Below the pieces are notes generated by a model. It was not told the origin of the DNA. It did not search any database and worked only from the letters and a program-made list of their open reading frames with translations. Positions 1 through 8,207 of a stretch of DNA of 64,000 bases are shown here, one piece after another (the first letter of the stretch is position 1; every line of letters begins with the position of its first letter). Origin of the DNA: Bacillota bacterium (lineage in GTDB: Bacteria; Bacillota; Clostridia; Christensenellales; SZUA-584); contig JAEWTW010000016.1 in assembly GCA_023397655.1 (NCBI GenBank), positions 1 to 64,000 on the forward strand. The letters run 5' to 3'. The position numbers and the translations under genes are program-made.

Positions 1-678
1 GTGAATCCTGTAAGTGAGATGTGTGGTATCGCCCACCGGCATGGCGCGTTGGCGCTGGTGGACGGGGCACAGTCCGTCGCGCACTTACCGGTAAACGTAA
101 AGGCGGTGGACGCTGATTTCTTCGTGCTGTCCGGTCACAAGATGTACGGCCCCACAGGTATCGGCGTGTTATACGGAAAAAAAGCGCTGCTGGATTCAAT
201 GCCGCCGTATCAAGGCGGCGGGGGCATGATTGAAAGCGTGACGTTCGAGTCCACACGCTTCCACCAAACGCCGGAAAAGTTTGAAGCGGGCACCGGCAAC
301 ATTGCGGACGCGGTGGCGCTGGGGACGGCAGCAGACTATTTAAGCCGCGTCGGGCTCATGCGTATACGCACGCACGAACAGGCGCTGACACAGCGGATGA
401 CGGATGGGCTCTCACGTCAGCGCGGCGTACGGCTGATCGGGGCACCGCGTGAAAAGGCGGGCGTCGTCACGTTTTTGGTGGACGGCGTCAAGCCGGAACA
501 GATCGCACAGAAATTGGATGCGCAGGGCATCGCTATCAGGGCGGGGCACCACTGCGCGCAACCTGCACTGCATCACTACGGCCTTGGAAGCGCCGCGCGC
601 GCGTCTCTGGGCGTGTACAACACGCCGGAAGACGTGGACGCGCTGGTGAAAGCCGTGGCCGGTTTAGCCGGCAGATAG
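1..678 (+). CDS. sufS: Cysteine desulfurase SufS, C-terminal part (cut by window edge)
   Basis: This is the last ~225 residues of a class V PLP-dependent cysteine desulfurase, which passes sulfur from cysteine to a SufU/SufE-type acceptor for Fe-S cluster assembly in the cytoplasm. The PLP-binding lysine lies in SGHKMYGP (K47 of the visible part). The catalytic persulfide cysteine is in RAGHHCAQP (C185), the short-loop form typical of SufS rather than IscS. The GTG at base 1 is probably an internal valine codon, because full-length SufS is ~400 residues; the real start lies left of the window. It stops at TAG 676-678 and is followed by a terminator, so it is probably the last or near-last gene of a suf operon. 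Confidence 0.93.
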   Translation: MNPVSEMCGIAHRHGALALVDGAQSVAHLPVNVKAVDADFFVLSGHKMYGPTGIGVLYGKKALLDSMPPYQGGGGMIESVTFESTRFHQTPEKFEAGTGNIADAVALGTAADYLSRVGLMRIRTHEQALTQRMTDGLSRQRGVRLIGAPREKAGVVTFLVDGVKPEQIAQKLDAQGIAIRAGHHCAQPALHHYGLGSAARASLGVYNTPEDVDALVKAVAGLAGR

Positions 679-779
679 ACCGGCGGCCAATGCGGCGCCC
701 CTGCGGAACATAGTGCTTCGGGGCGTCAGGGTATGCGAATTTGCGGCATATCCAAAGAGGGGGGTAAGGGGTTCGGGGC

Positions 780-820
780 AAAAGGGGCGTTTCGCATGAG
801 CGCCTCTTTTGGCTTTTTTA
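780..820 (+). terminator. Rho-independent terminator after sufS
   Basis: A 10-bp stem (780-789 with 801-810, one G-T pair) is followed by a T-rich run. It lies ~100 bp after the sufS stop. Confidence 0.75.
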
Positions 821-893
821 AGCCATAACCAGCCGCGTTTCAGACATTTGCCAATATATATCATGATATGCCAATATTCGAGTTTATTCGCCG

Positions 894-923
894 TTGACAG
901 CCGTGGAAGTAAGTGAATATAAT
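894..923 (+). promoter_or_regulatory. Sigma-A-type promoter for the histidine kinase
   Basis: A perfect TTGACA (894-899) and a perfect TATAAT (918-923) are separated by 18 bp, ~105 bp before the kinase start. With the terminator at 780-820 this accounts for most of the 351-bp gap 679-1029; the rest is AT-rich with nothing else recognised. Confidence 0.65.
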
Positions 924-1029
924 CAATTAATGTTGGAATATACAATAATTACGCAACATATTTGCATCAATCTCAGCATCAAAAACCAACCATACATCGG
1001 ATAAAAATCACACAGCAGGGATTACCAGC

Positions 1030-3330
1030 ATGATTGACTTTGGGCAGGATATTGTCACTTTTGATATGCCGCAGAAAAAGGTTCACCAAGTCCGTTTATT
1101 TCAGTACCTGTTAATTTTGATAGCTTTTGCCGGTCTGATTTACCTCAGTTTTATTAAATATCTCTTATTCCATACAGTTATAGAAATGTTCTCAATCGTC
1201 ATTGCATATATTGCCTTTGTCATCGCAATAAACACGACGGAATATTCGGGCTCCCAATACAAACACCTTGCATTCCTGGGGATTGCGTTAGGCATTATCG
1301 GCGCTTTTGATCTGCTGCACACACTGTCTTATAAAGGCATGGGTTTTTTTCCGGACAATTCAGCTAACCTGCCGACAGAGTTATGGATATCGTCCAGATA
1401 TCTACAAAGCATAGCCCTGCTGACCACCTGTATTATTTATTACAGGAAAAACGTCAAAACAATGGCTGTGTTGTTTATCTACATACTCGTTTCGGTAGCA
1501 GCCCTTGCTTCAATTCTGATATTTGACATATTCCCTGACTGCTACATTGAAGGCTACGGCTTAACTGCATTCAAGAAGATAAGCGAGATCATCGTCTCTG
1601 CCATATTGTTTGCGGGAATTTGCATTTTATTTATTCGTATGAAGACTGAGCGGGATAAAAGGGAGTTCAAGCTGATCATATGGTCATTGATTTTTGCCAT
1701 TTTTTCTGAAGTGACGTTCATTTTCTATATTGATGTTTTCGGTGTATTGAATACGTTGGGTCATGTTTTTAAAGTCATCTCGTTTTATCTGCTCTATAAA
1801 GCCATCGTTAAAGTGAATTTGAAGAGTCCGTTTGTTAAACTACGGCAAAGCGAAAAAAAGTATTCGGATCTGTGTAAAAACCTGCCTGTCCCTATTATAG
1901 TTTATGCAAACAAAAAAATAGCCTATGCAAATAAGGCTGCAACACTGCTTCTAAGTAGTGACAGCACGGAAGAATATGTGACGCTTATATTTGGTGATAT
2001 CCCGGAACCGCTGAATGAGCATTATCCGGCAGTAGAGAAAAAGCTGGTCCGTCCAGACGGGTCTTCCGTTGATATTGAAGCCCAGTATTTGCCGTACAAT
2101 CACATGGGGGAACAGGCAGTGCTGGCCGTACTATATGATGTTTCAGATAGGAAGCGGGCTGAAGAAGAGGCAAGGCACGCTGCTGAATTACAGATTGAAG
2201 CGGAAATACTGCGCGAGAAAGAGCGCGAGTATCTTGAAATACTGGACGGCTCCACCGAGTCTTCATGGATTTATGACTTTGTGGAGGATACATTGAAATT
2301 TTCTCGTGAATGGAAAATTCGCATCGGCGGGGGAGATATCTCAGATAAAGAGATGAATTTTTATGCTATGAAGCTTTTACATCCCGAGGATGTCGAAAGA
2401 GTGATACGCGAAAGAAGAACAATATATGAGTTGAAGCAGACCAAATACCAGAGCGAATACCGATTCAAAATCAATACCGGTAAATACATATGGGTTTATG
2501 ATCAAGGGAAGATAGCTTACAATGATAAAGGGGATCCTGTTAAAATATATGGAACCTCAATGGATATTACAGAACGCAAAAAAGCTGAAGAGGCACTGCG
2601 GATAAGTGAAAGTAATGCTGTTGCTTTGGTTGAAGAATTAAAACAAGCTGATAAGAATAAGAACGAGTTCCTCAGCACCCTTTCCCATGAGCTGCGCAAC
2701 CCGCTTGCCTCCATTGTGTTGGGTTTATCTATAATGGAGATGCCAGACATAGAGGAACAGAAAAAGAAAAGAACAGCAGAGATGATCAAACGTCAAGCTG
2801 AACAGATGTGTCGCTTGGTGGATGACTTGCTGCATCTGACCCGAATCAAACAAAATAGGATCAATATCCGAAAGGAAACTGTTCAGTTTAACCGGCTCGC
2901 AGAAATTATCGTACAGGATTTCAGATCGGCGTTTGAAGATAAAGGTATATCCCTGACCGGCCACTTCAAAAACGGCGGTATATGTATTGATGCCGATCCT
3001 GTGCGAGTCAAACAAGCAATCGGAAACCTTCTGTGTAACGCCTTGAAGTTTACTGATGCAGGCGGAGAAGTGATGTTGTCGGTATACAGACAGGAAAGAA
3101 AAGCGATCGTCAGTGTAAAAGACAACGGTGTGGGAATCAAAGCTGATTTCCTTCATAAGGTTTTTGACCCCTTCTCACAGGCGGATGATTCATTGGAACG
3201 GACAAACGGGGGACTCGGACTGGGGCTTTCCATCGTCAAGGGAATCGCAGAGCTGCATGGCGGCAGTGCTGAAGTTTACAGCGAAGGACCGGGGAAGGGA
3301 TCAGAATTCACCATACAATTTCCTGCATGA
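1030..3330 (+). CDS. Membrane sensor histidine kinase (MASE3-like, two PAS, HisKA, HATPase)
   Basis: A 766-residue sensor kinase. Residues ~20-260 contain about eight hydrophobic segments and resemble the MASE3 membrane sensor domain. A PAS domain follows (~275-375), then a PAS_3/PAC unit (~400-525, ending GTSMDITERKKAEE). The HisKA H-box is FLSTLSHELRNP with the phospho-acceptor at H553. The HATPase has an N-box (GNLLCNALKF), a G1 box (DNGVGIK) and a G2 box (GGLGLGLS), so it should be active. The start is ATG 1030 with a weak ribosome site. A single-domain receiver starts 25 bp downstream and is the likely partner. No output DNA-binding domain is visible, so the pair may feed a phosphorelay or motility control; the ligand is unknown. 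Confidence 0.9.
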   Translation: MIDFGQDIVTFDMPQKKVHQVRLFQYLLILIAFAGLIYLSFIKYLLFHTVIEMFSIVIAYIAFVIAINTTEYSGSQYKHLAFLGIALGIIGAFDLLHTLSYKGMGFFPDNSANLPTELWISSRYLQSIALLTTCIIYYRKNVKTMAVLFIYILVSVAALASILIFDIFPDCYIEGYGLTAFKKISEIIVSAILFAGICILFIRMKTERDKREFKLIIWSLIFAIFSEVTFIFYIDVFGVLNTLGHVFKVISFYLLYKAIVKVNLKSPFVKLRQSEKKYSDLCKNLPVPIIVYANKKIAYANKAATLLLSSDSTEEYVTLIFGDIPEPLNEHYPAVEKKLVRPDGSSVDIEAQYLPYNHMGEQAVLAVLYDVSDRKRAEEEARHAAELQIEAEILREKEREYLEILDGSTESSWIYDFVEDTLKFSREWKIRIGGGDISDKEMNFYAMKLLHPEDVERVIRERRTIYELKQTKYQSEYRFKINTGKYIWVYDQGKIAYNDKGDPVKIYGTSMDITERKKAEEALRISESNAVALVEELKQADKNKNEFLSTLSHELRNPLASIVLGLSIMEMPDIEEQKKKRTAEMIKRQAEQMCRLVDDLLHLTRIKQNRINIRKETVQFNRLAEIIVQDFRSAFEDKGISLTGHFKNGGICIDADPVRVKQAIGNLLCNALKFTDAGGEVMLSVYRQERKAIVSVKDNGVGIKADFLHKVFDPFSQADDSLERTNGGLGLGLSIVKGIAELHGGSAEVYSEGPGKGSEFTIQFPA

Positions 3331-3355
3331 TAAACATGCATAAAGGAGACATAGA

Positions 3356-3745
3356 ATGAGCGCGCTTGGTAATAGAAAGGTATTGGTTATTGAGGACAAC
3401 AGAGACTTTATGTTCCTTTTGTGCTTTGCGCTTAATCAGATGGGACATGACGTGTGTTCAGCCAATAATGGCACTGACGGCATTAAAAAAGCCAGAGAGA
3501 TGAAGCCTGACATCATATTCTGTGACATTGGGCTCCCGGGCGCGAGCGGTTTTGAGGTGGCCAGGGCAATCAGACAGGATACGGCTCTCAGCGATGTCTA
3601 TATGATTGCACTGACGGGCTATGCCAACTTGTGTGAGACGGGGCTCGCCCTGGAATCCGGATTTAACCTGCACATGCCCAAACCGGTGAGTATTAATGAC
3701 TTAAGCAATATCATCGAAAAAGCGGCTGTTTATACGCAAGCCTAG
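3356..3745 (+). CDS. Single-domain response regulator (CheY-like receiver)
   Basis: A 129-residue stand-alone receiver. The acidic pocket is VIEDNRDF near the N-terminus, the phospho-acceptor is D57 in FCDIGLPG, the switch threonine is in ALTGY and the conserved lysine is in MPKPV. It has no effector domain. A strong AAAGGAG ribosome site precedes ATG 3356, and it lies 25 bp after the histidine kinase, so the two are almost certainly co-transcribed. It may be an intermediate in a phosphorelay, or a CheY-like signal given the flagellin and chemoreceptor genes that follow. CheY identity is not claimed because the nearest kinase is a PAS kinase, not CheA. Confidence 0.88.
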   Translation: MSALGNRKVLVIEDNRDFMFLLCFALNQMGHDVCSANNGTDGIKKAREMKPDIIFCDIGLPGASGFEVARAIRQDTALSDVYMIALTGYANLCETGLALESGFNLHMPKPVSINDLSNIIEKAAVYTQA

Positions 3746-3787
3746 CACCAGCATCATATCTTTAACGCCTATATATGTCATTAACGC

Positions 3788-3814
3788 TAAACAAATACCA
3801 GATAGTGACGATAA
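3788..3814 (+). promoter_or_regulatory. Sigma-28 (SigD/FliA)-type promoter of the flagellin genes
   Basis: TAAA (3788-3791), 15 bp, GACGATAA (3807-3814). This is one mismatch from the known TAAA-N15-GCCGATAA consensus. It lies 73 bp before the first flagellin start. Confidence 0.75.
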
Positions 3815-3886
3815 TACAATATGAAGTGGTCTATACGGCCACACGGTTTTGCAGGGATGCAGACAGAGTATCACGGAGGATACGCC

Positions 3887-4837
3887 ATGCACATCAGGAA
3901 CAGCCGAATTGCGCTGTTCATTCAACGTCTCTACGACGAGCAGAACAGCTGCATGAGTCAGGCGATCAAACGGATCTCTTCGGGTACCCGCATCAACTCC
4001 GCGGCGGACGATGCGGCTGGTTTAGCTATCTCTGAAAAAACACGCGCGCGCATACGCAGCCTTTCGGCAGCGCAGCGCAACAGTGAAGATGCAGTATCTC
4101 TTGTGCAGACTGCGGAAGGCGCAATGGCCTCCATGCACGCTGTGCTGCAGCGCATGCGTGAACTGGCTGTGAAGTCCGCAACGGATACCAATGGTGATAC
4201 CGACCGCAGCGTGCTGGATGCGGAATATCAGCAGATGCTTGAAGAGCTAGCTGATATCGCGCGTGAAGCGCGTTACAACGGAAAACTTCTGATTTCCGGG
4301 GGCGGTTCCACAGCATTTGCGATTCAAACCGGATCGGATGCGGGTGAAATTTTCAATCTTGTTATTGATGGCGTGACGCCTGATGCCCTGAGTCTCAGCG
4401 GTACACACGTGCGCACGGGCACAGCCGCGTTAAATGTGTTGCCGGATCTGGACAGTGCCATATCACGGGTTTCAGACGCGCGTGCGACACTTGGAGCGGC
4501 GCAGTCCCGTCTGGGCAGCCGGTTGAACACGATCGGCGGAGCTATGGAAAATCTGACAGCTGCGGATAGCCGCATCCGCGACGCGGACATTGCGGAGGAA
4601 ATGGTGCGGTACACACGCGCCTATCTGCTCGCCCATGTTTCAGCCGCAATGCTGGCGCAGGCCAATGCGCTGGCAGGCAATGTGCTGTATCTGATGTCGA
4701 ATCAGGTAACACCGGTGCAGACAGCCACTGAAACTGCGGCAGGCGGCACGGACATATTGGCGGATGAAAGCAAAGTGGAAACGGAAAAGAGAGCTTATAA
4801 TACGGAAGAGTACGGAGGAGAGCAGGCAGGTTCGTAG
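3887..4837 (+). CDS. Divergent flagellin with a C-terminal extension
   Basis: A 316-residue flagellin, the subunit of the extracellular filament exported through the flagellar type III system. The N-terminal D0/D1 signature (RISSGTRINSAADDAAGLAI, QTAEGAM, LQRMRELAVKS) and the C-terminal D1/D0 signature (AADSRIRDADIAEEMVRYTR) are clear. Domains D2/D3 are absent. ATG 3887 was chosen for its GGAGG site and because upstream codons do not match flagellins. The N-terminus (MHIRNSRIALF) departs from the usual MRINNNI, and after the normal end (AMLAQANALAGNVLYLMSNQ) there are ~40 extra polar residues ending EEYGGEQAGS. It may be a minor or structural variant flagellin. It lies 66 bp before a conventional flagellin. 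Confidence 0.9.
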   Translation: MHIRNSRIALFIQRLYDEQNSCMSQAIKRISSGTRINSAADDAAGLAISEKTRARIRSLSAAQRNSEDAVSLVQTAEGAMASMHAVLQRMRELAVKSATDTNGDTDRSVLDAEYQQMLEELADIAREARYNGKLLISGGGSTAFAIQTGSDAGEIFNLVIDGVTPDALSLSGTHVRTGTAALNVLPDLDSAISRVSDARATLGAAQSRLGSRLNTIGGAMENLTAADSRIRDADIAEEMVRYTRAYLLAHVSAAMLAQANALAGNVLYLMSNQVTPVQTATETAAGGTDILADESKVETEKRAYNTEEYGGEQAGS

Positions 4838-4903
4838 AAAGGACAGCAAATCAGCCGTGAGCAATGCATGGACGCGGCGGCAGCATCAGGGAGGATGAAC
4901 ACA

Positions 4904-5734
4904 ATGAGGATCAACAACAACATAAGCGCGATGTTTGCGTACCGTCAGTATAATATGTGGAACGCCAGAATGTCGAAAGCGGCTATGAGGCTGTCGTCGG
5001 GGCAGCGCATCAATTCGGCGGCGGATGACCCTGCCGGGCTTGCGATATCCGAGAAAATGCGGGCGCAGATACGCGGACTCAATATGGCGGTACGCAACTG
5101 TGAGGATGCCATATCCGTTACGCAGACGGCGGAGGGTGCAATGGGCGAGGCTCATGCTATATTGCAGCGGATGCGCGAGCTGGCTGTGCAGTCCGCATCG
5201 GACACCAACGATGATTCAACGGACAGGGCAGCGTTGGATGCCGAATATCAGCAGCTGCTGGAGGAGCTGAACGATATCGCGGAACAGACAAATTACAATG
5301 GCAGACCATTGCTAAACGGAACGGCGGAAGGAGCGAATGGGCTGGTGATACAGACGGGGCCCAACTCGGGAGATACCCTGCTGTTGTCCATCGGCGGAGT
5401 ATCGCCAGATCAGCTGGGAATCGGAGGCACGGGCATAGCCGCGCGCGATGACGCATCCAATGTGCTCGATTCGCTGGACGACGCCATCAAAATGGTGTCA
5501 ACCAGGCGGGCGGGTCTGGGCGCAATGAGCAGCCGGCTGGACCATAAGATCAACAATCTGAACACGCAGGCCGAGAATCTGGCGGCAGCGGAGAGTCGTA
5601 TAAGAGATGCGGACATGGCGGCGGAGATGATGGAATATACCAAGGCGAGTATAATGGTTCAGGCTGCGACAGCAATGCTGGCACAGGCGAACAACGCGCC
5701 CAAGAATGTATTGACGCTGCTACAGAGCTTATAG
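4904..5734 (+). CDS. fliC: Flagellin (short, D0/D1 type)
   Basis: A 276-residue conventional flagellin. It begins MRINNNISAMFAYRQYN, contains RLSSGQRINSAADDPAGLAI and QTAEGAM in the N-terminal coiled-coil region, and AAESRIRDADMAAEMMEYTK plus a QANNAPKNVLTLLQSL terminus in the C-terminal one. The central D2/D3 region is missing, as in many clostridial flagellins. Start ATG 4904 is preceded by GGGAGG; earlier in-frame ATG/GTG codons would add a non-homologous leader. It probably shares the sigma-28 promoter at 3788 with the upstream flagellin. No other flagellar structural gene is in the window. Confidence 0.94.
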   Translation: MRINNNISAMFAYRQYNMWNARMSKAAMRLSSGQRINSAADDPAGLAISEKMRAQIRGLNMAVRNCEDAISVTQTAEGAMGEAHAILQRMRELAVQSASDTNDDSTDRAALDAEYQQLLEELNDIAEQTNYNGRPLLNGTAEGANGLVIQTGPNSGDTLLLSIGGVSPDQLGIGGTGIAARDDASNVLDSLDDAIKMVSTRRAGLGAMSSRLDHKINNLNTQAENLAAAESRIRDADMAAEMMEYTKASIMVQAATAMLAQANNAPKNVLTLLQSL

Positions 5735-5745
5735 CATTTATGCAC

Positions 5746-6915
5746 TTACAGAACGGGAACCGGAAAGAAGACAGGAGATGCCTTCTTTCTTTTTTTATCC
5801 TGATACATCAGCGTGTCCACATGTTTCAGGAAACCGCTGAGATCCATTCCGGAGCCGGGCTCGTAGACGGCTGCGCCCGCGCTGAAGCTTAAGGAGTAGG
5901 GTTTGATGCCGGAACGGTTAAAGGCCTCGGTGCTCTTGCCGATACGTTCGATAACCTGGCGGGGAGCAGCCAAGCTGGGTGTGTCCATCACAACAATGAA
6001 CTCATCTCCGGCGTAGCGGGCGAGAATATCATCCGAGTGAATGCAGTCTCTCAGTATCGCTGCGGCATCCTTCAAGGCCTCGTCTCCCGCGACGTGGCCG
6101 CAGGAATCGTTGATATGCTTGAAGTCGTCGATGTCCAGCATGATACAGGCAAATCGGCGTCCTGTTCCCCGCGCAGTAGTGATACGGTCATGTAGCACGT
6201 TGTCCAGCGGGTGCCTGCTAAACACGCCTGTCAGATGATCGATGTTATACTGCCGGCTTTGGATGCTGGCATGTATGATAAACAATGATAATGTGATGCT
6301 GCTCCATATCAGCGTGGTGCCATAGAATATGATCTGCAGCACAGCGCCGATAACTGGCGGCACCGCAAAAAGCGACAGCGGGACAAACATGTGCCGGGAC
6401 ATCTTTGTCCGGTATATGATGCACATCATGAGTGAATAAGTGATAGGCAAGAATGCGGCAGCCGCCAGTACGGCAAACAGCGGCCCCCGCTGATAGACAT
6501 TGGCGCTGCTGATTGTAAACATTGCGCCGGTTAAGGGCGAGGTGATCGTGAGCAGCGCGCTGACAGCGGCAGGAACAGACAACAAGACGGCAGCCTGCTT
6601 CAGTCTGCGTTTGTCGTGCAGCAGTTGGACATTGACGTAAAATGCCCAGATCAGCGGCGGTATCGGCGTTAACAGATAGATGCTCAATTCGCCTGCGTAG
6701 TTCAACAGATAGCAAACAGATCCCGCCCGGCCTTCAACCACCCAGCAAGCCGCCTCCAGAGCCAGCAGCAGCGATGTGCTGAGGATCAGTAAGCGGAACA
6801 GGCGGTTATGTGCTGCATGCTTCTCGCCGGTTCGCAGCCCGGCAATAAACATCACGGCGCATATCACAAGAGCTGACATATTAAGATCTGTCCTGAGTAA
6901 GAAGCCCGGCATCAT
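5746..6915 (-). CDS. Membrane diguanylate cyclase (AGDEF), third of three paralogues
   Basis: A 389-residue protein with ~six or seven membrane helices in residues 1-205 and a GGDEF domain at ~215-375, predicted to make c-di-GMP. The signature is YAGDEF rather than GGDEF; known active cyclases tolerate this change at the first glycine. The metal-binding segment (LDIDDFKHIND, GHVAGDEAL) is intact. At the inhibitory I-site position, five residues before AGDEF, it reads HSDD instead of RxxD, so product inhibition may be lost. Its start overlaps the stop of the upstream paralogue by 4 bp (ATGA, 6912-6915), so translation is probably coupled. The sensor domain has no family I can name. Confidence 0.88.
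   Translation of the reverse strand: MMPGFLLRTDLNMSALVICAVMFIAGLRTGEKHAAHNRLFRLLILSTSLLLALEAACWVVEGRAGSVCYLLNYAGELSIYLLTPIPPLIWAFYVNVQLLHDKRRLKQAAVLLSVPAAVSALLTITSPLTGAMFTISSANVYQRGPLFAVLAAAAFLPITYSLMMCIIYRTKMSRHMFVPLSLFAVPPVIGAVLQIIFYGTTLIWSSITLSLFIIHASIQSRQYNIDHLTGVFSRHPLDNVLHDRITTARGTGRRFACIMLDIDDFKHINDSCGHVAGDEALKDAAAILRDCIHSDDILARYAGDEFIVVMDTPSLAAPRQVIERIGKSTEAFNRSGIKPYSLSFSAGAAVYEPGSGMDLSGFLKHVDTLMYQDKKRKKASPVFFPVPVL
5763..5797 (+). terminator. Terminator of the flagellin transcript
   Basis: A GAAAGAAG / CTTCTTTC stem (5763-5770 with 5782-5789) is followed by a T run to 5797. It sits inside the 3' coding end of the convergent diguanylate cyclase. Confidence 0.6.
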
Positions 6916-8117
6916 TCTCTGACACCTGTGGCTGTTCCGGTTTTATTCCAAAAAACCGGCTGGGCATTGCCCACGCAGCCGGACGGGGATACCCGCCGTT
7001 GGCTTTTATCCTGATACATCCGCGCATCTACCCGTGAAATCAGATCATCGCGCGCTATGCCGCTGCCGCGGAGGTATATCTCAAAGCCCACGCTGAATTC
7101 CAGACGATATGGCTTGGTGCCGGAAGCGTTGAACTGGCCGGCCCGGTCATGTATGCGCTGAATGACCTGCAGTACGGCTGATTCGCTGCCGCTGTCCAGC
7201 AGTATGACGAATTCATCTCCGGCGTACCGGGCCAGAAAATCACTGCTGCGGATACATGACTTGAGCAGCAGCGCCGCATCCTTTAAAGCTTCGTCGCCTG
7301 CCAAATGCCCAAAGCTGTCGTTGATGGACTTGAAGTGATCGATATCCAGCATGATGCAGGTGAAGTCCGTCTGTTTGCGTCCGTTCTGAAGCAAGCCGTT
7401 CAGATGGCTGTCCAACTGACGCCTGTTGTACACCCCTGTCAGGTGATCCATATAAAACTGCTTGTTCTGTATGCCGGTGTGCACGATAAAAATAGACAAC
7501 GCGATGGAACTCCATATGACCGATATACCATAGAAAAACGCCTGAAAAACCGCTCCGACAACGGGCGGAACAGCGAACATCAGCATCGGTACAAACATGG
7601 AACGGGGCATTTTTTTGCGGTATACGATGTAGCATATGGCCGTATAAACAACAGGAGAAAGCGCGATGAAGGCAAATACCGCGATAACCGGTCCCCGGTG
7701 ATAATAATTGTTCCCGTCGATCGTATAAAGCCACCCCGTGAAAGGCGAAGATACGGCAAAAGCTGCGTTGATAACGATAGGCACGGTCAGTATGCGCATC
7801 TCGGTTTTCAAACGATGCATGTCGTGGAAAAGCTGGAAGCTGGCATAAAAGGTCCAGACGGCTGCGGGAAAGGGTGCGATGATAAATCCAAGAGTATTGA
7901 CCGTGTGGTTGATCACGCGAGCCAGCACGCTTGATTTACCGTCTATGACCCAGCAGATAGATTCCAGCAGCAGCAGCGCTGCCGTTACAATAATGAGCAG
8001 CCGGAACAGACGGTTACGCATCATGTCCTTATCGTCCAGCTTTAAAGTCATGATGTACATACCGACACAGAGTATGATGGCCATAATATTCAGATCGGTT
8101 CTTAAAAAGGTATCCAT
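6912..8117 (-). CDS. Membrane diguanylate cyclase (AGDEF), second of three paralogues
   Basis: A 401-residue paralogue of its two neighbours, with the same multi-helix membrane sensor (residues ~1-215) and a GGDEF domain (~225-385). The active-site motif is YAGDEF and the I-site RSSD is intact five residues upstream, so allosteric inhibition by c-di-GMP is expected. ATG 8117 (MDTFLRTDLN) was chosen over a GTG 39 bp upstream because it aligns with the starts of both paralogues. Its stop overlaps the next start in an ATGA arrangement. The C-terminal tail beyond the domain (~30 residues) is not conserved among the three. Confidence 0.86.
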   Translation of the reverse strand: MDTFLRTDLNIMAIILCVGMYIMTLKLDDKDMMRNRLFRLLIIVTAALLLLESICWVIDGKSSVLARVINHTVNTLGFIIAPFPAAVWTFYASFQLFHDMHRLKTEMRILTVPIVINAAFAVSSPFTGWLYTIDGNNYYHRGPVIAVFAFIALSPVVYTAICYIVYRKKMPRSMFVPMLMFAVPPVVGAVFQAFFYGISVIWSSIALSIFIVHTGIQNKQFYMDHLTGVYNRRQLDSHLNGLLQNGRKQTDFTCIMLDIDHFKSINDSFGHLAGDEALKDAALLLKSCIRSSDFLARYAGDEFVILLDSGSESAVLQVIQRIHDRAGQFNASGTKPYRLEFSVGFEIYLRGSGIARDDLISRVDARMYQDKSQRRVSPSGCVGNAQPVFWNKTGTATGVRE

Positions 8118-8207
8118 ACCAACAACTCTCGTTTCGCTGTTCAGATCGGCAAGCACCCTACTGATTATATATCGGTGTTTTCGGTCAAAACATTAAAAAG
8201 CAGCCGG

